Part shown: in pieces, positions 1 to 11,599 of the stretch | Position numbering within the stretch: the first letter of the stretch is position 1 | How the letters are laid out: every line of letters starts with the position of its first letter | NCBI GenBank assembly: GCA_949317995.1 | Contig: OX439041.1 | Coordinates: 11,730,001 to 11,794,000, forward strand | DNA length: 64,000 nt | Direction of reading: 5' to 3' | DNA from: Acholoe squamosa | Lineage: Eukaryota; Annelida; Polychaeta; Phyllodocida; Polynoidae | The notes under the pieces: model-generated | Databases searched by the model: none | Seen by the model: only the letters and a program-made list of their open reading frames with translations | What the model was told of the DNA's origin: nothing | Program-made: the position numbers and the translations under genes

Positions 1-80
1 GACAACGCGTGGCCCCAATTAAAGTTCTATTGGAGATGTGCAGAGGGGGTTTGCCAGGCCCTCCCCTAGGGGTTACTTAC

Positions 81-204
81 TGAGTGAGCAGTTGGGGAGA
101 GACTCGGGCAGGGATCGGGAGCAGCTCATAGTCAGTGAGAAGTGACTGAATGAGGGGTGAGTGATTGGGTCGGCACAGCAGCAGCAAGAGCTTACTCAGG
201 GTAG
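81..204 (-). CDS. Candidate 3' exon of the T-box gene (C-terminal region)
   Basis: The donor is strong: on the minus strand the reading frame runs into GTAAGTAA at position 80. The acceptor used here is CATCAG at 205-210, which gives a phase-2 start matching the phase-1 end of the exon at 2024-2094. The frame reads ATLSKLLLLLCRPNHSP and then LIQSLLTDYELLPIPARV, a non-repetitive leucine-rich stretch with no known domain that I recognise. An alternative acceptor, TTTCCCCAAG before 236, would give a longer phase-0 exon (81-236). It would need a different preceding exon, possibly 771-832. The gene would then continue off the left edge. No stop codon or polyadenylation site for the gene lies in the window. 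The open frame, donor and phase fit are what I see; membership in this gene is inferred. Confidence 0.42.
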
Positions 205-1020
205 CTGATGAGGGTTGTGTTTGTCGGAATATATACTTGGGGAAAGTATGGATAGGAAACTCAGTCCTAAGTTCATCCAGGTATAAGTTCACTGAACCTT
301 AACTAATGCTTTGTCAAGCAATATACCTAAATCGTTTACAAGGAGATGGAGCAGACCAAAAGAAATTCCTTCGGCTACATATCTTCATTTTCTTTTTATA
401 TAAATATTTGACATTTGCCTAAGAAATCCTTCTTGCTGTCAACATAGTAGCCCTCGCCCTGGAGTATAACTGGGTTGACTCTTGTATTGTGAGTAGCATG
501 ACTGTGAGGGTGTCCCTGCAATAAGTTCTGAAATTTTTAAGATATTGCGACTGTGATTCCATAGATGAATAACAAGTTCTTGAATTTTTAACCCCTTATT
601 CTGGAGTTCATATGAGTCTTAAACTGCAGTCTGAGGTTAGTCCTATAGTAGGGGTGATTAACGATGACTGGAAGGGTTAATAAGATCAGTGCTGCCCTCT
701 GTGTTTTCCCACACTGACCCCTTTGTTTCCTCTCCTGCCCCTCCTCACCCCCCCCCCCCCCTGCGCTCACCCCGGGACCCAGGAGGGCTTGTCCCAACAG
801 TCCCGGGTCCAATAATGAACCCTCCCCGGACCCTCAAATAGAATTACCGGCTGCTCCCTGACGTCGCCGTGATGGATGAAGTCGCTGTGGATGTGACGTG
901 AGAACGTCAATGACGTAAGGTGTTGCTATGGAGATGGATTTGGCCACGAGGGAACGCGGGATATTGGGACAACTGTCAGACCTTTAGTCCAGTAATGTTT
1001 TAATGCTGTATTCCCTGTTC

Positions 1021-1187
1021 TAACCATGATGCATGAATGCAACCCTGGTGAGTAACTCACCAAGGCTTCAATAATGCATCATGCCCACTCTATACAGGAT
1101 TGATACCATGGGGATCACTGCTTTGGTGCATCATGCCGACAAGGAGACATTGGCGTGGAGCCGTGATGCAATCCTTGGCGGCTTAAG
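1021..1187. repeat. Cloverleaf (nested-hairpin) element, partial
   Basis: It carries hairpin A (GATGCATGAATGC ... ATAATGCATCATGCC) around a GGTGAGTAACTCACC loop. The half of hairpin B that follows keeps only TTTGGTGCATCATGCCGAC. The left TTAA end is degenerate. It lies in the intron between the last two proposed T-box exons. Confidence 0.8.
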
Positions 1188-1700
1188 GTTATGGTACGTT
1201 ATACTCCACCAGCCGCTCCTCCATTGGACTCCATTAATCAGCAATAATTAAAATAGGTTTCACCTATCTAGAGCAACAACGCTAATATAGATTATGGATT
1301 TTGGAGAGGAAAATTTCAGGATTATGAATTTGCTTAGTGTTGGGGCGGGGGACACATGAGGGGCTTTCTTTCATACGTTAATGTTAAAGGTGGTGAAGCA
1401 AGCCCTCAAATTAAATCCTTGGACTTGCAAGCAAAGCCATACATGTACCCGCCTTATCCCATATAGGGGTGTTTTCTCTGCTTTACAACTCAAAGCGGCA
1501 CTTTTGGAATGATGAGTGCCGCGTAATTCCCATAATGCCCGGCTTTAGCCAGCCTATCTCCATCTACCTGGGGCTCAGGTGAGGCGAGGGTCATGGCTTA
1601 GTCTGGGATGATCCCTTGTTTTAGTGGCACCGGTTGAGATCAGCGTTTACTATTCCCAGGTTAATCTCAGCTGCCCGCGGCTAATCCTGGCTCCTATGTA

Positions 1701-1872
1701 TTAACCCTTTATGGACCACTGATGCAGGAGTGCAGCATGCTCATGCGCCATGATGCACCAATTAAACACTTCATTTGGGGCATCATGCCGACCATCCATG
1801 GGAGTTTCAGCCACAAAGCGTTGACATGATGCCAAGGCTGCATCCATGCATCTTGACGACCAATTGGCACCC
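1701..1872. repeat. Cloverleaf element, diverged
   Basis: It begins TTAACCCTTTATGGACC, the expected terminus. Hairpin B (GATGCACCAATT ... GGGGCATCATGCCGACC) precedes a decayed hairpin A (GCTGCATCCATGCATC), so this copy is in B-A order. The right terminus is lost. Confidence 0.8.
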
Positions 1873-2023
1873 ATACAAAGAGTTACCACCAATCCCATAA
1901 CCTCAGTTGGCCTTAGCTACCAGGGGGGCTTTTCTTGAGCTGTAAAAACTTGAGAAATGACCTCAAACATTGCTTGAATATAATGTGAATTATGACCCTG
2001 AGGATGTGACATTTTTTATTTAC

Positions 2024-2094
2024 CTTTGTCGTCATTGTGATCTGATGACGAGTCCAACGTGCTGAGAGGACGCTTCATGTGCAGTCTGTGCTCC
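2024..2094 (-). CDS. T-box gene exon following the DNA-binding domain
   Basis: The acceptor TTTTGTTTCTCAG and donor GTAAAT bound a 71-bp exon that starts in phase 2 (one base completes the AG|G arginine codon from the 3864-3931 exon) and ends in phase 1. It encodes EHRLHMKRPLSTLDSSSDHN followed by DDK. A basic patch (R..HMKR) directly after the T-box, then a serine/aspartate-rich acidic stretch, is usual at this point in Tbx2/3- and Tbx6-type proteins. There the basic residues can contribute to nuclear import; that role is inferred. Exact phase continuity with the preceding exon is the main support. Confidence 0.87.
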
Positions 2095-3863
2095 CTGAGA
2101 AACAAAACATAACCTACCATTAGTCACCATACTACACAAAACCAATCAGTAAGGCTGTAAAAACACTGGAAGGGCCAATACAGCATGAGTATGTCATGCC
2201 CATTGGTGGGAATGGTGCTGGTGATTTACCCATCCATGTACAAAGCTAACCACCCTACTGGGTCAATACTCCATCAATAGTTCTCAAATAATCCACCATT
2301 GTAGTTTTAATGCATTGGTTTAATACATGGCAACACTCCATTATTACAAGAGTGAAAAGTAGAAGTTATTTCATTCCATTACCATACAATCATAATCTTG
2401 TATAGGCCTACATTATAGGGCAATGTTTTAAGAATGATTTCGAAGAAAACACACACACAAAAAAAAAACAACAACATTGATATCATGATAGCTGAGTTGT
2501 TCCAATTAGCAGTGTTAATTAATGGCGTTGGGGGCCAATTTAAAGGGTCATAGTCAGCGTTCCGCCTTACAAAGAGCCGTAGGAGACACCGACCGTAGCA
2601 CTCCTCACCCACTGTGTCAATGCCCCAGGCAACATAGTCCCTTCCGGCAGCCACCGGAAGTGCTCTCAGACGCAGGGTGCGCGCGCAGACAGCGGCACTC
2701 ATTGCTAATAGGGGGCGCTACGGTCGACACTACAGCCTAATGGTCTACTTGTGTGGCCACAAGAGGGCGCCTCTTCCCCTCCAAGGTCAATGTCAAGGAC
2801 ACTGAAGGTGAAGGTCAAGGGAACGCTGCGGATGAGTTTGATCATTTGGTGATACGGGAATTTGAACTGTGACCTTTCCTGTGGCTCCCCAAGTGAACTG
2901 AGCAAATTGTGGTATTAAATCATTGATACCTGTTTTAGATGAGTTTTTCTTATAAAATGGTAACTTTTTTTGTTGTATTTCTTTTTAGAATTGAATAATG
3001 GTCAATGCTGCAGTTTGCACTGAGAGTAAAAAAATGCACAGTAGCTAAAATCTCAAAGGAATTTGTTTTGAACATATTGTCTTCCCTAAGAAGGCACAAT
3101 GCTGATGTCAATGTGACATTTGCCTATCCTGATTTCATTTATGTGTATGTGTTCACAAATGAATGTATGTAACATAAAGATAATAATCTACAAAAACGAC
3201 GACGACATCAAGAAGAACGACAACAAGAAATAAGAACTGAAGGTTAAATAAGGATGCTCACATGTTTGTGTTGGAATGGAGCCCTTGCCGACCGCCACCT
3301 CCGGGGCTGCTAGGGCAAAACACAGAACATGTAGAGCACCCATCACATGGGGAACAGAGTATAGTAACACAGTGTAGGAAATGAAGTATAGAAAAACATA
3401 GTATGTAGAATATAGGTGCTGCAGACAGTGTCTTAATCCTGTGAGGACCGCTAATTATAGCATGAGAGCATCATGCCCATTGGCCAGCATGATGCACCAA
3501 TGAAACCCTTCTTTAGAGCATCACCACATTGAAGCACTGCTGAGTCCGCTCATCAGCACTTCTATGTATCCTGACGACAAATGGATATGATGCACTAGTG
3601 AATTAGTGGGCCTAAAAGGGATGAAATGCACAGTCTGCCACAGAAAGGAAACTTATAACTTATAATAGGTTACAGAGAGAAATGAGACAGATGTCACAAT
3701 AGATACTAACTTAACATCATCAACCCAATATGAATGTAAAATAAAACAACAAATAAAATATGGTCAAATCAATATGAAATGCTTAACTTAATGTTATTTT
3801 TTTGGCCTAGTCAGAAAGAGGTTTTCTACCATGGTCATCTTTATAGTTGTAAATTTTACTCAC
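2095..3863. other. T-box intron
   Basis: No coding exon recognised. It contains a CpG-rich patch (about 2520-2740), one cloverleaf copy at 3434-3621 and a short GAC/AAC-rich simple stretch near 3190-3235. Confidence 0.6.
3434..3621. repeat. Cloverleaf element, diverged
   Basis: The outer-stem piece GAGGACCGCTAAT and the internal GAGCATCATGCCCATTGG, GCATGATGCACCAATGAA and GCTCATCAGCACTTC are recognisable. The stems are heavily substituted and both terminal TTAA motifs are weak, so this is an old copy. Confidence 0.7.
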
Positions 3864-3931
3864 CTTCGACCCATTCCATTATCTCTGAAACCTTTGGCGA
3901 ATGGATTGTTGTCTATCTTAAGTTGTGTGAT
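3864..3931 (-). CDS. T-box domain exon 4 (C-terminal end of the DNA-binding domain)
   Basis: It encodes [20 protein letters not shown] followed by GR and the first two bases of an arginine codon. [17 protein letters not shown] is the terminal T-box signature. The NPFAKGFR segment forms the short C-terminal helix that enters the DNA minor groove in T-box structures. The acceptor is TTCATTTACAG and the donor GTGAGT, and the 68-bp exon runs phase 0 to phase 2. The NGMGRR continuation resembles the RDTGNGRRE-type exit of Tbx2/3 more than Tbx4/5 (KGFRGSDD-type). It reads directly after the 4872-5018 exon. Confidence 0.97.
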
Positions 3932-4871
3932 CTGTAAATGAAACACAGGAAAAATTCTATAAAACACTAGAAGTGGATCTATATATATAGAAATGTGGCC
4001 CATTTATAGTTATTCAACCAAGTTTTAAGATGCATCACATCTTAACCTGGCCATGGGTGGGCGATAATTAAGGAAGGGAAGGGGGGTCATCGGCCGGAAG
4101 TTACCTTTTGCCTAAGGCCATGCACTCGGTGAACCCTCTTCTTAACCCCCACGACACTTCCAGTACCCCCCATCACGACCTCCCCCCACCATACAATCTC
4201 ACCAATTAGAGGATCCAAAGACATAATCACATCATCCTGGATTTTCTCACTAAGGCTTAAATAAATGCGCGCAAAAAATGTCGTCTGCTTTGTTGGTTTT
4301 AAGATGATTGGTCAGAAAAATAAACCAGCTGAGCCCAAGTATTTTTTATCAAAATTATTTTGGAGGAAAGAAATATGAAGTGGTTAAATTTGGGGAAAGT
4401 GAGACTTTTTAGGCTGAAGAAGCTCTTAATTAGGCTTAGTGTGTGGCCTCCAGGTTCTAGCACTTCTGTCATGCTGATTCACCTATGCAGCCATGCCGAC
4501 AAATTTGAGTTTTCAGGCCACCTAGATCTTGATTGAATTTTGATAAAACGAGTGTGCATTATAAAAAAGCGACCCCTCTCAATTAACCATTGATGCAGAG
4601 TAAAGAAGATTTTTATCTAAATGGTTCCATGTTGCTGGACCCGCACCTTTCTACATCCATATGTTTACGTATGCAGGCCCTATATATTCATTTATTCACT
4701 TATGTATCATTATCTATCCATTTGATTATTCTTTTATCTATTTGTGCCACCTGGGACTCTTTTAGTTCGTTCTTTGTTCATTCATCTAGTCATACATCAA
4801 TACACATAATTATTCATTTATCTATTGGCCCAACATACTAAGGCCTCTATAACACATTGCCATAAACATAC
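3932..4871. other. T-box intron (940 bp)
   Basis: No gene. It includes a copy of the recurrent AATGTCGTCTGC motif at 4277-4288 and a decayed run of TATTTAT/TCATTTAT-like repeats at about 4675-4830. The tail of a cloverleaf element may lie near 4470-4500. Confidence 0.6.
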
Positions 4872-5018
4872 CTGTTCGTTCTGGTAGGCGGTAACCCCAA
4901 TGAAGCTGGTCTCGTCAAAGGCGTACGTGTTGAAGGAGTTCCACCTCATGGTGAAGATGTCATTAGCCTGTACCACGTGAACACGGGGCTGGTACTTGTG
5001 CATCGAGTTCAGGATGAT
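4872..5018 (-). CDS. T-box domain exon 3
   Basis: Forty-nine complete codons, phase 0-0. The exon opens [20 protein letters not shown], then continues [20 protein letters not shown] and [21 protein letters not shown] and VTAYQN are hallmark T-box motifs of the beta-barrel core. VQANDI and the NTYAF.ET.FI pattern are closest to Tbx2/3-type domains. The donor is GTATGT. The acceptor reads CCCCCAGCAG, a tandem NAGNAG site, so a one-residue isoform (extra Gln before IILN) is possible. Introns at both ends fall where T-box family genes commonly have them. Confidence 0.98.
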
Positions 5019-5070
5019 CTGCTGGGGGCAACAAGAGTAGTCTGGTGAGACACCTTCATTACTGTTTCAA

Positions 5071-5212
5071 GGATAATGCACGAGTGCATCATGTGTCATG
5101 TCCATTGGTCGGCATGATGCACACATGAAGTGCTGGTGAGACTGCTCGCCAGCACTTCATTAGTGCATCATGCCAACCCTCCGGATGTGTATCAAAATTC
5201 GGCATGAGGCAT
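5071..5212. repeat. Cloverleaf element, half copy with intact hairpin B
   Basis: The outer-stem fragment GCACGAGTGCATCATG is followed by GGTCGGCATGATGC and a near-perfect B hairpin: GAAGTGCTGGTGAG ... CTCGCCAGCACTTC, closing with GTGCATCATGCCAACC. The A half has been lost; only ATTCGGCATGAGGC remains. Confidence 0.85.
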
Positions 5213-7420
5213 GTTCCATATATTTATGAATTTATTCCTGAGCTGACCCAAACAAAACCACCAATTTCGTATACTACTACCAAAGACTGAAAGACCGTGT
5301 CAACAGCGCCATCCTCCCGGGACCGCCAGCGCCTAACTCCGGGCAACCCCAGCCCTTCTCCTGGAGGGAGGAGGGAGGGATGATGGCGGAGTCTGGTTCG
5401 TGACGGGCGGCGACGACAGCGGTCGGCGAGCCTTCACACGCCGGGCGTCGATCCTCACACACCGGGAGATCCTGCTGACGCCCCCATCCCCATCCGCCAC
5501 CCCCAGGCCCTCCATGCAGTTCTCCCCCAAGCCGGCTCACTCTATACACTACTCACCAATGGAGATTTCTCTGATAGTATACCCCCCCCCAGCCCCAAAC
5601 AACAACACCACAAGCCCCTGCCCTCTTCCCCCCAGTTCCCCATCCACCACCGTTAGCTGCGGATTGACTCTACCTCCCCCCCCCCCCACCACCCCCTGTG
5701 CTGCTGTCTCCTGGAGCTTATGACTAGATATGGAGTGGGTTAGACCCGGTGATAAATCAAACTCCCTAGTTGTATCCTCTACAAGCCTTCTTAGTTCTAG
5801 ACGAGAAAAAAAAACACTCATTACGAGCTGGGGTATTTAGAAAAAAATAAAGAGATGATCTCAAACCGAAGGTTCGTCGATCACTGATTTTGGCCTATTA
5901 GATGCATATTACTTTCATTGCATTTCTGCATGTGTTTCTGTTTTCTCTTATATTTTCAGGTCAGAAAAAAATGCATTTTACAAGGTTGTAAAACAAGTCT
6001 CAATACGTCCTCAATCTCAGTTATTAAGTGAAATTAGTTGAGCATAAAAGATAGCCCATTGTAGTACCCACGGGCAGTCCTTTTTGCTTTCCTTCTCCCC
6101 AAATTGTCATCCACTACAATGGTCCGTCAATGTACTGTGTTTGTCGTGGGGTGGGGGTGGAAGGGGGTCCTTCCTCTCCCCCTCAATCGTCCCAGTATAT
6201 CCGGCTAAATCGTTGTGTCAACTCCGCCCGGTCCCGCCCACCCCACCAACTCCCCTCACGGCCTCCATATCAATTTGTACACGGATCTACCGGATCCGGA
6301 AATGATCCGTACCACGCCCCCTCCCGGCCGCATGAGATAACTCGTCTTTTGTGTCCTGCCTCACGAGGGGGGTGTATGGGGGGGGGGCTAGATAGGAGAG
6401 GGGAGTCTAGACTGACTAGAGAGGGAAACACACTGAAATGGACCATCGTCAACAATTTCTATCGTGTAGTCTTAGAAAGAGTCTATTGTTTATAGTTCGG
6501 GGATGATATTACTTCGATATAGCTACATGTACTTTTGTGTGTTTTTTTTCACCATCTAGATATTAAATTGGCTAGTACTGTATGCTAGTACTCTCCAAAA
6601 TCTATTCACCAATTCATTGACCGGAATTAGCCGAGCACTGTTCTAGCCACTGCCAGTACATGTGTATTCGCAAAGTCTAAGTAGTATAAGGGAAGTGTCT
6701 ATGGACTCTGGTATAGTCACTAGTGTACTGAACAATTTTGTGTACGCCATGAAACTTCAATGATTCATGTTAATTTATTATCATATTTTCAAAAACCAGA
6801 ACTACCTCTGACCAATGAAATGAATAAACAATAGCCCTGAAGGAACAGGCATGATCAGTTTGCAGCAGTTTCGATTTACATAAAATTCTCATAGGAAGTA
6901 GTATAAGGAAAGTGGCCACAGTTTCTGGTATTTTTCCAATGGCTATACTTATTTTGCCGAATTTAGTCTCGTATTTAGACATGGGAATGATCATAACAGC
7001 AGCCTTATTTCTAAAACAAACAGAATATGGCGGTGACCTTAGGTTACCCGGGCCGGAAGTACTATACAGACAGACCGGAAGACGCTGCCGCACGGCATGC
7101 CGGGGCATTATTTCGCTGGTGCCGTTCTGCTGTAGGTCATTAATCTTTGAGTGGACTGCTGACGCCGGGGGACCAGCTACCGGCTGTTTGACGACCCCTG
7201 CGTCTGATGAGACCGGACATGACCTGCCCCTCCCCCAGCGGCCGTCGCTAGGTGACAGGTCGAGCTGCGTGCGCAACCGGAAACGGTGTCCTTCCGTCAA
7301 CCACCGCCGGTGCTGATAACACTGAGGTATAGTCAGAGCCGGGAACCAGCGACAGCGCCGCCAGCGCCACCCGACGGGACGCAGCGGAATCAGATCAACT
7401 CTTTGAAGCCCACGGAGTGT

Positions 7421-7631
7421 TTTTATGCAGCATGCCAATTTATCATCATGATGCATGAATGCAGAGAGTAACTTCCCAGGACTGCATTCATGCATCATGC
7501 AGACCCTACAGGATTGATACATCCCGATGGGGTTGGCATGATGCATCAATGCAGTGCTAATACCACATTGGTGCATCATGACGACGAAGGAGCATGAAAC
7601 TGGAGGCATCATGCGGCCCTTTAAAGCTTAA
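7421..7631. repeat. Cloverleaf element, nearly full length (A-B order)
   Basis: Hairpin A (ATGATGCATGAATGCAG ... CTGCATTCATGCATCATGC) is followed by the central arm ACCCTACAGGATTGATAC and then hairpin B (GATGCATCAATGCAGTGC ... CATTGGTGCATCATGACGAC). The right end reads GGCATCATGCGGCCCTTTAA. It supplies much of the long minus-strand open frame here, which I do not regard as a gene. Confidence 0.88.
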
Positions 7632-8782
7632 TCCAGTCTCGTAACACCCCCATCACCCACGGGAGCAGTAGTGCCAGCCTCCCGCCTCTATTTATGATCA
7701 AAGCCCGAGACTATTACCCAAGGCTGGCGGGTTTAATTACCGTACAACATTACCGTAATTACCGTATAGCATTACGCATTCACTTTAATACGGCAGCGGA
7801 AGTAGGTAATGATTGGCGGGTTATGAGGGCAGCTGCCCGGCGTGCCTTTCTGTGGGATAGTATACCACGGACCAGGTACCAGCCAATGTTATGGCCGACA
7901 CTGGAATATTCTATGTTTATCTCCTATCAACCACTATGCACTAGGCAAACCACCCCCCCCCCGTATCTCTGACCCCCCGCCCGCCCCCAAACAAACACAT
8001 CCCTGATTCCAGCCACTGCTCCCTAGTACGTTGCTCTAGTAAATGTAGAGGTTTTGTTAAGAATATTGACAGCAAGAAAATAGTAGGCACGCCTTCATAC
8101 GTTGGCCTTTTAAGGGTGTATAATACATCTTTGATACAAAGTTCAAAGGACTGAGAAAAAATTGGAAAACACACCTGTTTTCAACTTGAGTTATATTTAA
8201 AGGATCCCTGTACAGTCATATATATGCACTAATCTAATTTCATGTACATGAAAAAACAAACTTAGTTCCCTTTACAAATGATTCATATTTGCCGTCCTCT
8301 GATGAATGGACAGACTCTACTTCCAATAATGGACCCTGCAGGATTTTCCCTTATCCCTTAAAACACCCTCAAACAGTGCCTGGTCTATGTTCTTTGGGCA
8401 CTGCTAGTGAGTTAACAAAGCCAACCCTGTATTGGGACACTCGTATGGCACCGAGGTAACCCTTTATGGTCGTTGTGTATACATGTACATGCAGGAATAC
8501 TGCACCCATCGGTATATGCTGCTGTGAAAGGGCTAACAATAAACCCAGCAAGGAAATAGAATAATGAAGCCGTCCCATATAAAACCTGCCCCAGCTCCAC
8601 TGTAAAGTTTAAGATAATTAGGTTGCAGGCTTACGGCCTCATTAGGTTAATTAGGCCATGTTCATCACGACGCATGCGCGGGGAGGAGTTCCGGTTGGAC
8701 CCTGGGAGTGGTTTGGTAAGGTCAAAAACAGCCTTCTCCCCATTATAGTGACAAATACACGGCACCTCTTCCCTTGTCACCT

Positions 8783-8875
8783 TTAATGGCCGCATGACGG
8801 TTTAATGCATCATGCTTCTTTGTTGTCACGATACTCAAAATGAAGCATCTGTATTGGTGCATCATGACGATAAAG
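8783..8875. repeat. Cloverleaf element, fragment
   Basis: TTTAATGGCCGCATGACGG, TTAATGCATCATGC and CTGTATTGGTGCATCATGACG are retained. The hairpin stems are incomplete. Confidence 0.6.
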
Positions 8876-8988
8876 TATTACACGTATGTATCGTCCTGGA
8901 AGCTCCAAGAAGCCCCTGATTTAATATGGCAGGAATATCTCCTTAACTCAATACAAGCTGCTGCGTGACATTATACATGTACTTACAG

Positions 8989-9055
8989 GATTGGCATGAT
9001 GTATGAAAGTAACAATGGCATGTTACTCGCCATTGTGACTCTATCAATGAATAAC
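8989..9055. repeat. Cloverleaf element, fragment of hairpin A
   Basis: TTGGCATGATGTATGAAAG, then ATGGCATGTTACTCGCCAT. Only one arm and the GTTACTCGCC loop remain. Confidence 0.5.
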
Positions 9056-9241
9056 ACCAACCCAACCTTCTTTGTCACCATAGTAAAATTTAGGAAAAAT
9101 AAAAGAGAAATAGGAGGGACAATGAACTAATAAAGAGATAAGAAATCTATGTCCTTTACACATTTATTGAATTATCAGAATCATAATAAAAGAAAGAATA
9201 AAAAAATATAGGAGCCTATAAGACTGATGAGCTCTACTCAC

Positions 9242-9509
9242 GTGTCCGTTCTGGTCCAGGTTGTTATTGGTGAGTTTAAGTTTGTGGAAGCAGACAGGTT
9301 GTTTCATCCAGTGAGCCCCAGAGGCGGGAGAGTCTGGGTGGATGTAGAGCCTACCCGGCATGTGAGGCTCAGCCTTACCCGTGACCACCCACTCCGAGTT
9401 ATGATACTTATAACGGCAGTCGTCCAATGGCACGATGTCCATCAACAGAATGTACTTGGCGTGGGGGTCCAGGCCCTCCAGAGACACCTTGAACGTCGGG
9501 AACATCCGC
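9242..9509 (-). CDS. T-box domain exon 2 (core of the DNA-binding domain)
   Basis: This 268-bp exon starts with the last base of an arginine codon and encodes [20 protein letters not shown], then [60 protein letters not shown] and [14 protein letters not shown], the KYILLMDIV strand, the [11 protein letters not shown] loop and FHKLKLTNN are diagnostic T-box motifs; the Arg of RMFP and the HPDSPA region contact DNA or the dimer partner in known structures. [16 protein letters not shown] and GAHWM resemble Tbx4/5, while [10 protein letters not shown] and [11 protein letters not shown] resemble Tbx2/3. The acceptor is CCAATTTCCAG and the donor GTGAGT. The class is Tbx2/3/4/5-like, with a Tbx6/16-type assignment not excluded. 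Confidence 0.98.
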
Positions 9510-10242
9510 CTGGAAATTGGGGATAAATTAAAGCTTTAAATTAGACCTGCCGAAGTGAATCAATATGTCTATTTTTTGGTTTGAAGGAGAAATAAATTGA
9601 TGCATTTAGCAATAATTCTTTTTGTTTCTACCCAATATTTTCTATTTCGGTTAAACTTTTTATTTTTTTAGGTGGCGCATCTATCGAGCTAGTATATCTT
9701 AATTTTCACATAGTATATAGAACAAATCTATTTAAATCTGTATACATGTGTATGCCCCTGGAATTATACTGTATGTCTATTTTTATGTGGTTAATTATAG
9801 ATGTATATTACACATGTTTCCCGCCATATTCCTTCACCAAAGGCCTTAGTATTTGAATCAAATTGAACAGAGATAGATGCATATATAGACCCTTTAAAGC
9901 AATTAGGGCTCATGGAGAAAAACACGATAAACAAATTAAAGGTAATTCCTAATCAAACCATAACACCTAGTTCTACCAACTCCTTTATTTATATGTAGGC
10001 CTAAGTATAGGCCTAAGGCCTAATTAGGGATTAACCCTTTGTGAGCTAAATTCAGGGTAAATTCAGACTGTGGTCACATGCCTACCTTACCCCTGTACCC
10101 TTTCATGTGGTAAACCGACCCCTGCACCATCCAATCAACAATTTCCTGGTCCCTTTGTCAAAACCTTTGTCAAGGTGGACAAAATCAACCAGAAATTGAA
10201 GTTGTAAGACCCTATCCTGAATACGTAATAAAGGATCACAGC

Positions 10243-10441
10243 CATTAACCCTCAAATGAGGGCATGGTGTATTAATGCATAATGTCCATGACTTGTATTG
10301 ATGCATGAATGCAGTCCTGGTGAGTCTGTCAGCCAAGGCTGCATTCGTGCATCATGCCAGTCCAATATGACTTAATGTTCATCATGATGCACCAATGCAG
10401 TGCAGGAGAGTAAAGAACTGCATTGGTGCATCATGCAACAT
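10243..10441. repeat. Cloverleaf element (A-B order)
   Basis: It begins ATTAACCCTCAAATGAGGGC. Hairpin A (TGATGCATGAATGCAG ... GCTGCATTCGTGCATCATGCC) and hairpin B (ATGATGCACCAATGCAGTGC ... ACTGCATTGGTGCATCATGC) are both strong. The right terminus is missing. Confidence 0.88.
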
Positions 10442-11324
10442 AGGAACATTTACCTTTAGTCAAAGGAACATAAGCCTTGAGTCTCTAAAGGTCTAAAATC
10501 TAGCCAATGGACATGGTCCAACATCTTGTTCAGATGATGTGGGATTGTGGGAACTGCCTGGACACCGCACATACTTGTATCTAGGGGCTGGATCTTAGTG
10601 AGGTCTTAATTGTGGTGACCGAGGCAGGAAACCAACAAACCATCATTATCTACCTAGCCACAAGTGGGGACCAAGTCTAAGATTAGGTGTTGGACTGTAT
10701 ATTATGGGAAGAAGAGCATTATGCAACAAACCAAGACTACAGGAGTCATTATCGAATCAATATGAGTCAGCCCAGTGACAAACCACTTCAAAAGGGCCAC
10801 ATCTTCTACATTTACAAAAAGAGTTTTACACGAAGTGTTTTGGCAAGAGTCCTATAGAAGGACGGGTAAATTACTAAATTCCGCAGCGACCATATATTTG
10901 TGGAGATATATATGTAAGTCTTTTTTTTTTTTTTTTGAAATTACAACTTTTCTTAGAACCTGAGAGCAATTTCAAAGACGGTCGGTGGGATAAAAAGCCC
11001 ATAACGTTTTAGTTGCTGAGACGGGACGCGCAGACGACAATTTATTGACGTTTCAAAAGGCGGGAACCAGCCCCGGCTTATTATCATGGCAACGTGCCCA
11101 TAATATCGCCCACAGTAAAGTGATTTCCCACTGCCATAAAGTAGTAAGATTTACAGCAGGGTGATGGGCTCATGTATGTGGGTATTGTGTCTAAGGTGGG
11201 CTGACAAAGGGCTAAACGTGATTTGGTTGAGGGGTAGGAGGCTGTAAAAATACACTTATCTCTTACATGTAAGTAGCTAAAATGCAGGTGAGTATCCTGG
11301 CGTTGATGTACACCTCAGGTAAAA

Positions 11325-11545
11325 TTAACCCTTTGAGGTCGACATGATGTTGCAGGAGTAAATGTTGATACTCCTGGTTTTAAGACGCAAAAAAATCAAT
11401 GCAGGTGATGGCCTTACACATTGTTTCATCATGCAGCCCCCCCTCCCCCCGTGTATGTATACATGGACGAAAATATGGCGTCAGCGTGATGCATGGATGC
11501 AGAGCTCGTGAGTAACTCGACACTGCTGCATTCATGTTGTCCTTA
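11325..11545. repeat. Cloverleaf element, badly broken
   Basis: TTAACCCTTTGAGGTCGACA and TGATGTTGCAGGAGT mark the left outer stem. GTGATGCATGGATGCAG ... CTGCTGCATTCATG is a remnant of hairpin A. About 100 bases between them are unrelated or degraded. Confidence 0.6.
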
Positions 11546-11599
11546 TGGGTTTCACTACAGTATACTATACGGGTATACACGTGGAACACCCTTTGTAGC

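Larger units (their letters stand above)
205..2023. other. Intron or inter-exon stretch, T-box gene 3' part
   Basis: No confident gene. It holds two cloverleaf elements (1021-1187 and 1701-1872) and a C14 homopolymer near 749-762. A possible 62-bp minus-strand exon lies at 771-832: its donor reads CCCGGG|GTGAGC, its weak acceptor is TTTGAG, and it reads SGEGSLLDPGLLGQALLGPG. A CRE-like TGACGTCA-related cluster lies at 860-920, with TGACGTC, TGACGT and AACGTCAATGACGT. Confidence 0.5.
5019..9241. other. T-box intron (4.2 kb)
   Basis: No exon recognised. It holds cloverleaf copies at 5071-5212, 7421-7631, 8783-8875 and 8989-9055. There are C- and G-rich homopolymers (5580-5690, 6370-6388, 7950-7985). 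A CpG-rich block at about 7040-7400 produces open frames in several directions. Short TTACCGTA repeats lie near 7735-7775. Confidence 0.6.

Noticed and set aside
6770-7612. Longest minus-strand open frame (280 codons)
   Set aside because: Its first third is a translated cloverleaf element and the middle is a CpG-rich block. No domain, no splice context, and it lies in an intron of a same-strand gene.
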